Source: Pteria penguin (Eukaryota; Mollusca; Bivalvia; Pterioida; Pteriidae). From it: a stretch of 64,000 nucleotides of DNA. The stretch lies in NCBI GenBank assembly GCA_035048485.1, contig CM068583.1, positions 22,667,341 to 22,731,340 of the forward strand, given 5' to 3'. The notes under the pieces were generated by a model. That model saw only the letters and a program-made list of their open reading frames with translations. It made no database searches and had not been told where the DNA came from. The translations under genes and the position numbers were made by a program. Positions 37,425 to 49,400 of this stretch are shown here, piece after piece (positions within the stretch are counted from its first letter, which is position 1; each line of letters begins with the position of its first letter).

Positions 37425-39885
37425 TTTGACCTTCACGTGATACACTGATCTTAATATTACAAACGCTTAATCAAGATCAAGTGAAGTCATAAGCGTTTGG
37501 GCAACTACAACAGGATGGACTGAACTAGTCCGAGTCGGAACGGTACAGAACATCCGAAATAATCGTGTCGGACAGGATGGGGATTTCTGTCGGACATCTG
37601 ATATTTTTATCGGCAAAACCGATAAAACTGACACTTTTCAGGAACTCTGTAAGTATATAACCAAATTTAGTCTTAATATAATGAAAGGTACTTGAGTAAT
37701 CATCCAGAAACCAAACATAACAGTCTATTTTCGTCAGCTTTGACCTTTGACTTTTTGACCCTCAAAATTATAAGGTTCTTTCCGTCTTGATACATAAACA
37801 TACATCAAAAATTGGTTGAGTATGATGAAAGGTGCTTAGTTATCATCCGAAAACCAATAATTACAGTCTATTTTTGTTAGCTGTGACCTTGACCTTTGAC
37901 CATTTGACCCCCAAATTCAATAGGGTTCTTCCTCTCCATTCTATTTTCCATTTTCGTCAGCTGTGCAGGGATCGGAAAGGTCATGCGCCCTGCGACACAG
38001 TCCCATTCAGATCGAAAATGGCGCATTAAACCACTTACTCCATGCGCCTTATTGCACATTAAAATTTCGAAGCAGCGAACATTGATTCCGCAATGTGCGT
38101 TTTCAGTTTTTGACATTAGTGTCTTCGTAATATCTGGTTTGATAAAGACGCATGATTTACAGCGATACGATCTTAACGGTGCTCCCGAAAACGATCCCCA
38201 AAGCCTATCCAAAGCGCTTTAAAAAGCTTAGCTTCCAGTCAGTTATTGCCTCTTTCTCTGACATTAGCGCTAGTGGTAGTTTTAGTGAAGTTGCATGTAC
38301 TCCCCAATCAGCTGATCTTGAAAAATGGCCGGACCAGTAGCCCGATTTACTAACAGTCGTAGACGTTAATCGTAACCGTAAATCAGGTATCTACGAGGTC
38401 AAAGTTCTACGCGTTCCTACTTCACAAAAATGCCCTTTCACATCATAATGAATTGACGCAACGTACGCGTAACGAATTGTAAAAATTTGACCAAGTCAGC
38501 GTAAGTCTGTGTATATTTGCTGGCATACATTGTACGCTCTGCGCATCACTTGTGTATGTTCTTTGTATGATATGCGTATGCTGTGCGTATGTTATACAAA
38601 TTGAAATACATCACATGCCATCTTTCAGTGACTATTTCCACATCCATTCATAACACTTTTATATAATCACCGATATTTCAGACTATAAGGTCAAAGCATA
38701 AAAACTCACAGTTAGGATACAGTCTGTGTGTTGACAGTGTGGTAAGCGTACACTACGCGGATGTTACTCATTTGTTTAACATATGGTGCAAGTTTGCAGT
38801 GGAAACGCCAATGATACACATATATCAAATATGCAATGCATACATCAAGAATTTTGTGCATGCACAGGATTTCTCGACGTACGGAACGAGCTGCGAGGTA
38901 CCAGTGCATACAACTACCAACTCAAAACACTTGCGTAACGTTCTCCCGACAGCATATGACAGCGAGTGCTAAAATTTCGCCATAGCAGACATACATATTT
39001 CTAATTCGTTATAGAGTGAAAGCCACATAACTTGGGTTTACACTTATGATTTTCAGTGAAACGCAGTTTTATCGTGTTCAACTACGTTTACAGTACGGGT
39101 TTACCAAAGATTGTTAGTGAAACAGGCTACAGGCACCAAAAGATCATGGTTCTATGTAAAATAAAAGTGTTGGTGAGAAATTGTTCAGAATCAGAATTGA
39201 TGGCAAATTAAGGACTTCTCAACCACAATTCTGTTAACTCATTGCAGAATTTCATAACAAAAACGTATAATTAAATCACACTGAATTTCCCTTCTCTGTT
39301 GAACAGATTTGTTATTGTTGTCCTGTCCCCTGAATTACTCAATAGTTACATCTGATAAATATGACACAAAATACAACTTTGCAAAAATTGCATTTTCTAA
39401 ATGTCCCTTTTGTAGTGAAAGATGGCCCATAGAAATTGAAAATGGCCCACTGAAGTCTGAGGAAAGAAGGCCATAGTCCCAATGATGAGTTTGCCTTCCC
39501 GATCACTGGCTGTGACCTTGATCCTTGGACCCTCAAATCAATATCAAAGTATATATCCAAATTTGGTTTGAATATGATTGATGATAGGTATACTTAAGTT
39601 ATCATTTGGAAATCTATTATTACAGACTATTTTCATCAGCTGTGACCTTGACCTTTGAACCCTAAATAAATAGGGTTCCTCCTTTCTTGATAAGTAAGCA
39701 TATATCAAGATTTGGTTTAAATATGTAGAAAGTTACTTGACTTATTATCTGGAAAACTATACGTGACGGGAGAGCCGAAGGACGGACAAAACAAACACTT
39801 ATGCCCCCTGCCATACTTGGCGGGGGCATATAATGAGTGATCGTCAATTGCCCCACATCACACATTTTGGCACACTTTTTTATTA

Positions 39886-39893
39886 TGACGTCA
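39886..39893 (+). promoter_or_regulatory. Perfect CRE octamer TGACGTCA
   Basis: It is 556 bases before the AUP1 start codon. A second one lies 42 bases further on. CREB/ATF proteins bind this octamer. Use in vivo is inferred. Confidence 0.5.
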
Positions 39894-39927
39894 TAAATAA
39901 TTGGCCCGTCAAACATTATTTTAACTA

Positions 39928-39935
39928 TGACGTCA
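39928..39935 (+). promoter_or_regulatory. Second CRE octamer TGACGTCA
   Basis: Identical to the first. It is followed within 20 bases by CTACGTGATGG, an ACGTG core of the kind bound by ATF6 and XBP1. Confidence 0.5.
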
Positions 39936-40448
39936 CAATGGAGCTACGTGATGGGCGTGGTTAAATTTGGATCTGGCGATCCTTCAATTACCGTTTCAAT
40001 AGAAAGTAGCCGTTCCTCTGTTTATCTGTGCCTCTTCTGCACGTATTGAACTTTTGCTAAGCAGTAAGCGCTGCAACTTCGTAAAAGTATCATTCAAAAT
40101 TGTGTAATGATATACCGATATTCATCGAGAATTTTCATTAATATGCGAAAGTTGCGGTTACACTTTCTACTTTCTTTTTCATTGCAGTGTCTACTTTCAT
40201 TTTGTTTTTTCTTTTTGGTGTATTCGTAAAGAATTTTCGTCAAATCCACAAATAAATTTAATTAATCTCACTCTATGTGTGGAATGCAAGTACTGATTAA
40301 CGTAATATTGTAGTACATTAAATATTACGATGGAAATTATAATACTGAATATACAAAAATAAGTGACTTTACATAAAATAATCTATATCTTTATTACGAA
40401 ATAGCTTTGATACGAAGTGGATAGTTTATTGAACTCGAGAGTTAAAAC

Positions 40449-43400
40449 ATGGACTCTATTTTTGATAAAAACAGGTATCTTAAAGCTGTTTGTTGTGAAT
40501 ATATTTATTTTTAGTCGTTCATCCATATCTGTTAATCAGAATTTATAGGTATACCTCTCTAACCTCTCTCTACAGGTGTCAAGTTTCATGTGAATCTTAA
40601 TTCTACTGTATAAATGGCTACTGTTATCCATTTCATTCAGTCAATCAGTGTGTAGTGCATTATGCTGATCATGCCTGGTTGGACAACATTTAGGCAACTT
40701 GACTACCATTATTCTGTGGTCTCTGTTTCTGCGTGGTAGTCACCACAGTTAACAGACTGGCTAGTCTAAGGCCAGTAAGGGAGCCAGGTACACTACAGAG
40801 GACGGCTTGTCCAGTTGTCATATCATTACCGCTAATAATCACCATGATCCTAGCTCTTTAATTGACCTATAGATTACGAGGAATCACCGCAACGATCACG
40901 GGAAATCACCGCAGCATCGCGGGCATTTCGCAGTGACCCTACTTCATGTATATACATTATGTAAACGCATACGTAAACCATGGTGAAATATTTTTTTAAA
41001 TACTTATTGAGTATGGTCAACATTCAGTTAAGCAAATAATGTAAGTTTTAATAAAATTTAGAACAGAATCCTGCTATTAATGATTTCAGTACATCGTCTG
41101 TAGCACAAGACTTCTGAATTCAAATGCCCTACACTAAATTAGTGACTAATTATTGCCTCGGGTGATATTTCTTATCAGCTTTATATTTTCGCATAAAAAT
41201 GCAAAAGGGATCTAAAGACAAGTACCTGCATTATAAAATAACAAAAAGGCAAACAAAAATGAATAACTTTCGATGATTTTGTTTGTAGAAAGACCATAGT
41301 TTACTTTGACGACAATTTGATTAAAAGCATTTCTGTTTATTCTGTATTTGCTGCATATACGTAGTTAATATGGAATAAACAGCAGTGCTTTTAATCTGAT
41401 TGCTTCTTGCAGTTGTGAAATCATGAGAGAAATTGTATTTTGCAATGATGATTTTAATAAATCTAAAACTAAAGGTCTATGCCACGGAAATGTTCCCAGA
41501 ATCGAACTTGAAACATATTGTCGCTTTCATAGTGTACTATGAGTCATAAAACTTAATCTTATGAATATTGACCCCCTTTTCTTTTCAAAACCTTCATATA
41601 AAGTGAAGATAAATCTTGAGACTTAACCCGCACTTAATATGGTGCATATTGGGTCATGTTACCAAACTGACTTTGAGAATTCACAGCTGTCTTTTTCCTT
41701 TGCAAATATCAAAAACATTGTTACAACGTGTGTTTAGTTAGCTGTTTGTGAGCCAACACATGAAAAATGAATGAATGTAATTGACAATCAATCTGTCCTT
41801 TGTAGGCTTCCCACACACAATACATAATATATATCATAACTCCAGAACATTTTTAAGCTAATTGTTACTGTAACCTTGAAGAACTTTATGTAAAATTTTG
41901 TTGATAATGATATATTTTGTATTAATCACTGGATTTTGTAATAAAACTTCTCAAGGGCAGATTCAGATTTTGTTGTCAGCAGTGTGAGTTTAAAATAGTC
42001 TGGACTATCTACTCTGATTGTTACTGTGTTAAAAACAAGTAGATATATATATACCTGATTATCTTATTTCATTGTAGATGTTCCAACAAAACATCGAAAA
42101 TTTTATCTATTCTCTACTTTCCATTTGGAATCGCGCTAGTGATAATTCGAATATTTATCACTCTTCACGCATTATTGGTAGCCTGCATTCTTCCAAAATC
42201 ATCAATCACTAGGTAAGTGGAGATACTTAAATCAGCAATCACTAGGTAGGTAGTTACAGTACAGTCCAGGTGGAACTTAATTTGCCCACTTGTCACAGTG
42301 GGCATTCTTAGAGTGGGCATAAAAAATGTTCACTGGACACAGTGGACATTCTTGTAAGAGTCAGTTAGAATTAACATACAGGTAAATGGACTGCTTGATA
42401 GCTCAGGTAAATGTCCACTCCTAATGCCCACTGAAATTTCAGGTGGACTGCCCCCCAGGGCAGTGGGCATTCAAAGTTCCACCCGGACTGTACTGTATAC
42501 CAAAATCAGCAATCACTAGTTAGGTGGTAATACCAAAAACAGCAATAACTAGGTAGGTGGAGTTCCAAAATCAACAATCTCTAGGTAGGTGGAGTTACCG
42601 AAATCAATCACTAGGTAGTTGGAGTTACCGAAATCAACAAAATCAGAAATCACTAGAAAGGTTGAGTTACCAAAATCAACAATCACTAGGTAGGTGGAGT
42701 TACCAAAATCAGAGATCACTAGGTAGTTGGAGTTACCGAAATCAACAAAATCAGAAATCACTAGAAAGGTTGAGTTACCAAAATCAACAATCACTAGGTA
42801 GGTGGAGTTACCAAAATCAGAGATCACTAGGTAGGTGGAGTTACCAAAATCAGCAATCATTAGGTAGGTGGAGATACCAAAATCAGCAATCACTAGGTAG
42901 GTGGAGGTACCAAAATCAGCAATCACTAGGTAGATAGAGGTAAAAGCATCAGTAATCACTAGGTAGGTTATAATACCAAAGTCAACAATTACTACATGTA
43001 GGTAAGTAGAGATCAATGTCTTGTGTGCAGTAATAAAATAATTTATAATTTACATGTGTGTGTTGTGAAAATTTATTTTCAGCAATGTTCATTGATATGC
43101 TGTGAAAATGTGCAGATGTATATATATAGTATACATGTACATGATGAACTAGTAACTTTATATTGTATGTACTTCAACATGAACATTAGTCTTTTACACT
43201 GACTGTCCTTAACACTTTACATCTGAGATTTTGCTAGCAAATACAAATAGTGTTTTATGAAATTGTTTGTTAATGCCTGACATCACACTGGTTGGCACAC
43301 TTCCATTATGATGTCATAAATAAATGGCTTGTCAAGCTTGAATATAATTGTGATAATGAATATCATAATGAAACTTCATTTTGGCCTTAGTGAAATAATG

Positions 43401-46400
43401 TGGTGGTCCTTCTTTTACTGCCAATACTTGAAGAGAGTTCAGTTAACTGATATTTACATTGTTATTTACTCATTAACAACACAAGTGACTTGATATATAG
43501 TAATGCATATAAATATGGAACCGCGCTCTCTTTTTTTTCAATCGGACAAAATCTAATATAACATGCTTAAGAAAAATATTCAGATTTGTTCTACGTATAC
43601 TGTATATCCATTTTCTACAGAAACAACTTTTTCCTAACATTTCGGATGCTTTATTGCATTGTCATTTTGAAAATTATCTTTCCAAAATGTATTTTGTATG
43701 AGTAATTTTTCTCCATAGCCTCATTTTGAAGAATATATTTGCGGTGATCGGGATCCAAGTTGTAGTCCAAGAAGATGAAAGGAAGGACAAGAATGCCAAA
43801 GTACTTGTCTCAAATCATGTGTCAAATCTAGATCACATGGTCATTGACTTTGTCATTCCCAATATTACAGTAAGACATTTTTATACATATATATACCATT
43901 TATGTTCAAAACAGAAATATTTTGGATAATTGTTAAAGGTATAAAATACTTTTTAAAAAATTAAATCTATGTAATTAATTAGAACATATTGGAAACTCTG
44001 TTCAAAAACAGTTATTTGGTAGAAAATCTCTGCAAAACTATTTACAGAATTAATATAATAAGCAAATGAAAGTACGTGTATTTATTGTTAATACTGATAA
44101 TGTCTGAGAGGGTAATTGAGTAGGATTACATACAAATTACATATCAAGAGTTTATTGGTTGTCTGAACTTTAAGATTATATTAAATGTATGAACATTTTT
44201 GCCTCAGCGTAAATTGAAAATTATTCTGACATAAATTCCACAGTAATTTAAACTAGAAATATGTTTGCTTTATGTATTGTACATGTACAATGTATGTACT
44301 AAGTGTATTTTTTGCTATACCTATAATTTAATTCTTGCTTTTTATAGTTTTGTAGATTTTATAGCTAAAACATTCAGTTCTTTCTGTTTACAGCCTGATA
44401 TGCTTGGATTTTCTCCCATGATGCAATGGTTGACAGGATTTAAAGATTTTGGTACTAGTCAGGGAGTCACTGTTTTACAAAATAACATCAGAACATTTGT
44501 ACGAGGTTAGGTTTTGTTTCACGTAAATGCCTGGTCAGTAGATCGGGAGCATCTTGTTTTTTTTTTTCGTTACTCTGTATGTTAGATGGTCTTGTAAGCA
44601 CCAAATTTTACCTGCTTTACATTGATAATTTATTAAGACGATTGTACATACTAAGTTGTGTACACCAGTCCTGGTTTATGTTTTTACCAATGTAGGCCTG
44701 ACATTAACAAAGATCTAGTGAAGTACCTATCCAATACTTTCTGATTTCAAACCTAAGTACAATCCAGTAACTCCAGTGTAACTGGTTTAGGTACATAATG
44801 ATCTGTATGAAAAGTTAAATACATGAAATATAAAGCATTCAATATGTAATATGTTTTTATTATAGAATCAAAACATCCTGTTCTGTTGCATCCCGAGAAA
44901 ACCACAACCAATGGTACAGCTCTACTGAAGTTCAGGTGAGTCATATGTTTACTTATCTCATTCATCATGTGTGCAAGGTTTCAATTTTCATGTTTAGGGG
45001 CAGGCTTGGTGTAGTGGTTAAGTGCTTGGCTTGCGGTGTCGACAATCTGGGTTCGATTCCGGATTGCGCCACTATGTTTAAGAGGTTGGTTACCTCCTGC
45101 TTTCATGTTGCAGTGTAATTGAAAAATTGTTGAACACCAATCAAACAACCAAAAATCAATTGTCATGTAATATTACAAAAGACACTGTGGATGAAGTAAT
45201 TGTCCATTGGAACAATGAATGAATTCATTTTAAGAATTATCTATTCTGTTCTCCTATTCTGTACATGTAGTTTGAAAAAATGATTGTGATATTAAGATTC
45301 TAACAGTAACAAACTAAAGTACTGTTTCCATAGTGCTTCTCATTTGAATATTATGTCATTAAAAGTCTTGATTTTTATGAACCCAGATCGAAAGATGGGG
45401 GCATATTGTTTTTGTCCTGTCTGTGTATTTGTCTGTCTGTCAGTAACTTTTACCTTGCCTGTAAATTTTGAAATGTTAAAGATAAAGACTCCATATTTGG
45501 TAAGTCTACTGCAATAAAGCCCTTTCAAATGACATCAATATCTGTGATCTTGACTGCGACCTTTAGTTTATATCCCTCCTGTTTTTTATGAAATTTCTTA
45601 AAGTTGTTGCAGAGTTATGGTATTTGTATGCTAAAAATAACCTTTTCTCAAGCTTTTATTGTCTATGTCTCATAATAACTGATGTTAGTTTTGAGAGATA
45701 TACATGATCTTGTAACACATTTAATATCCAGGCAGATTTTTGTTGCCATCTAGGGCATAGTGTTTCACAAACACATTTTGTGGAATATTCGTAAATTTCT
45801 CTTTTTTTTTTACAGTACTTTTCCTTTCACAATGGGACAAGTTCAGCCAGTGAGTATAGATGGTGTAAATCTAAAATGTTTAGTTCTAGATGTATTTTAA
45901 AATTGTGATTTTAACCTGTACATGGCTGAAAATTGTTTTTTCATAGCATCTATTTTCTTTCTTGTATTGATATTGATTTTTGATAAATAAAAGCTACATT
46001 ACAATATTCAGAGATTTATTGATCACCACTCTTGGCATACATCATTCAATGTACATATATTGAGAACATAAACAAAACCTTCAAAAGCAAATATGACTTA
46101 ATAAATAGAGGAGTTTTGAGATAGCAATCTAAATGCTCGACATTTTTCGAATTTTACGCGCTTCTCATGGCAAAGGTGGGACATGTTTAAATCTGTCTCT
46201 GTGTAAAGTTAATGACATGCTCTGTTAAAATGCTATAATATCAACAAATACACAAAGGACGATAATGAATGTTCAAATAGATTTAAAAAATAAACCTGAG
46301 AACCATTCGTTTCATAGTAAACTTTTCTATTTTTTTGGGGCTGGTTAGATCTTCAGTACAGTGGATCCCTGTGGAAAGTTGGCTTCTATAAAGAACTATG

Positions 46401-49400
46401 AAAAAAATTATTGGGAAAAATATAATACATAAACATCTAGGATATTTCATTTTGACTATGCTCAATAAATTAGTGTCTGTAGCTTCACTGGAAAATTCCT
46501 TATAATTCGCAATTACCGAGATATCCTTTGTTATAACTGCCAACAGTATCCAATCTTTACCTCAACTTGCATCTCAAGGAGCACATAAAAACCAAAAATT
46601 GGCAGTCTGGATTTGTATTTTGAAACTGACATATCCATTCTAATAAGGGACATCAATTCATATTTTAGTGAAGTTACCATGTTTTTGTGACAAAACACAT
46701 GCATCCTTGATAAATTCATAGTAATACTATGCATATTCATCTTGATATTTTGTGTAATGTTATTAACGACCGGTATATGAAAACATTCATAAAATAATGA
46801 TTACTTTAATGTGAAATTACATCTGCAGGTAGTATTAGAGTTTGGGAAAGAGTATGATTCTTATAAAATTCATTCATGAATTAACACAGATTCTAGTCTC
46901 AGTAATGCTTTTCAGATTCAGAAGTGTTTTGATAATTTTCAAGATTATTTATTAGACTGTAAATTTCAGGGCAACTTTTTCACTCTTTGACTCTTAAAAG
47001 TTGGTACACATTTTGAAACAATTTATTTTTCATTTTTCAGGTTGCAATACAAGTAACTCGCTGGCCAATGGCAATCTCTGCAGTATGAATACTTTTTTTA
47101 TACAAATATCTTTCATTTTATTTAGACACTCTGTTATCTTTAATTATATCAAAATTCAGTATATTTGAATAAATATTAATAAAGAATTTATATGAAAAGA
47201 GAACATAGTAAGGAAGAGTGTAAAATATTTGAAATGCATAATTATCTATTACATGTTTCAGTCCACTTTGGAAAGCAATATTTATGAAGATTTTTTCTGG
47301 AGCTTGTTTGTGCCTTATACAATATATAAAATCAAGTAAGTCATTCTCAATTTATTTCTGAAGAAGAAATATTAAAATAAGAGTTTATAGGTGTTAGGTG
47401 TTTTATTGGTTCCAACAGGTAAAAATATATTCAGATTAAAAATCAGTTATCTAATCCATCTTTTACACAAGCAGTGTTTACCTTTTGAAATTGCGTCAAG
47501 TTTTCCTGTTACTATGAAATTGGACATGGTTTCAACTTTGAATGTTTCTATCATAAGAAACTTTCATACAGATAGAAGGTTTCAAGAAATAAATGAATAT
47601 TCATAATGGTTGTGTCATATAATTATCTACATGTATTTATCTGAAGTTAAATTTATTTCATAAATTAAAAATTGGGGATGGTACATCTTTATTTTACTTG
47701 TCAGGTCAAAATCCATCTTGGGAGATGAAATTTAGAAGACAAAAGGAGTGAATTAGATTTATATTTGATTATTCTAAACAATATATGAAAAACAGTAATT
47801 ACATTGATTGTTTGGGGTGTTTTTTCTTTGTTCACTGATATATCAATCATTTGATATATCTCTAATGCTAGAAAAATGAAGTTAATGAAATCTACTTCAC
47901 CTCATGATTTATTAGGTTGTTACCAGAGGAGGAATGTGGAGAAACAGAATCTACCGAAGAGTTCACAGAACGAGTACGGCAAAGCATAGCTACCTCACTA
48001 TCAATTCCTGCTACCAATTACAATGAAGGTGACAAGAAAGAGTATATCAAGAGACTGAAAACTGAAGAAGAAAAATTGCAGGCAGAAGCCAGAGCGAGAG
48101 GTATTATATTGCACATGTTTCTTGAATAAAATTTCATTATGGAGACAAAATAGATCATACAACTCAAATGATCCTTATTCTCTGAAATTCCACTACTTCT
48201 ATTGGATTTTCTTAAGGAAATTTAGCAGTTGATCATGTTCTTGTCTTGCTACTTTCAGGAATTTTATCCATGTATTGTTAAGGCCTTACCTGTGTATGGT
48301 TCTAATTTTAAACTGCCTCCAAGTGCTGTTTCTATGATCAGCCATATAAGTCTGTATTATTTTAAGCCCATCTTTTATCCAGGCTCCCATACAGTTTGCA
48401 TCTCCAAGCATTTGTAAATACAGCCATATAGTTCAAAATTCAGGTAGACTTGAGCTGCCACTTTCCACTTACATATATGACTCAATGAACACATTGGTCA
48501 CATAAATTTTAACAGTAAAAATGTATATATTTTTGACATATAGACCATTTATATAATAACAATTCGGTGTTTTAGCTTGCCATAACATTTCTTTTTGACA
48601 CAAATGAGCTAAGGGATGTTGTTTGCAGAACATTTAACATATAAGAGCTGTGATGTTACTTGAATGCATACCTAATGTGAAACATAATATTATGATAAGA
48701 AACAATTTATTCAATGTTAACTTATAAAGATCAGACATACTGATGTATTATTGAATGCATATTAGTCTTCATTGAAATGAATGGTAAGATTCGGTTGTAA
48801 ACTTACGTGACCCGTCTGTTTTTATAGAAAGTAGAAGGTTAGATAACAATCAGATGACCAGAGGTTATAGAGATTTGTCAGAGAGTCATTTAGAGCAAAT
48901 GTTTCATCAAGTACAGGAGGTATTACCCAACGCATCACCAGAATCCATCAAACAAGATTTGAGTGAGTTTTTCTGTATTAAACCTTGAATCATTTCTATA
49001 TGTATGAAGTATAATCTCAGTACTCTTATTTTTCTTTTACATTTTGACAAAATCCTTTGCTATGGGAGTGATCTGTATTATAATATTTACATTTGTGTTT
49101 TCTTCGGTTTTTCTGAATTTGATGGACCATTTTTTTTCTATGTTCTTCTGTGTATACAGCTACAATAATGAATCCCTACCGGAGTTAAGATTTATCAAGT
49201 CTTATTAATTCTTACCATTTCTGTATTTCTTTATAAATCTCATGAAATCTAGGCAATTATCAGGCAAACTGAAGTTATTGCCTTCAGCCATTTTGTCACT
49301 TGACTGTGGGAATTCCAGGAACAACACTTCATGTTCCATATTTGGAATGATGCTCTTAATATGGAAAAAAACAAAATGAAATCGTATGTGTACAAGTAAG

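Larger units (their letters stand above)
36510..37940. repeat. Dispersed 'tgacctttgacc' repeat copies
   Basis: Several imperfect units of about 110-130 bases carry 'gctgtgaccttgacctttgacc' and 'aggattcttcctctcgtgataagtaaacac' (quoted in parts) at about 36540-36870 and 37690-37930, split by the ORF region at 37010-37424. The same family is at 39480-39760. Confidence 0.55.
39860..39985. repeat. Repeat copy upstream of AUP1
   Basis: The text 'catcacacattttggcacactt...tatgacgtcataaataattggc' has a diverged counterpart at about 43278-43400 inside AUP1 intron 2 ('catcacactggttggcacactt...tatgatgtcataaataaatggc'). Confidence 0.65.
37450..40440. other. Gap between the TAF1B and AUP1 5' ends
   Basis: No exon recognised. 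37940-38345 is GC-richer with several CpG and may be promoter sequence. 38350-39060 is rich in 'gcgta' words. 39480-39830 is dispersed repeat ending in 'cgggggcata'. 39880-39940 carries two CRE sites. The rest shows nothing definable. Confidence 0.45.

Noticed and set aside
42549..43016. A 155-residue minus-strand frame and a 126-residue plus-strand frame
   Set aside because: They are by-products of the 33-bp repeat, whose length is a multiple of three. No splice signals or initiation context.
46283..46543. 86-residue minus-strand frame in an AUP1 intron
   Set aside because: Low-complexity hydrophobic composition, no splice context and no recognisable family.
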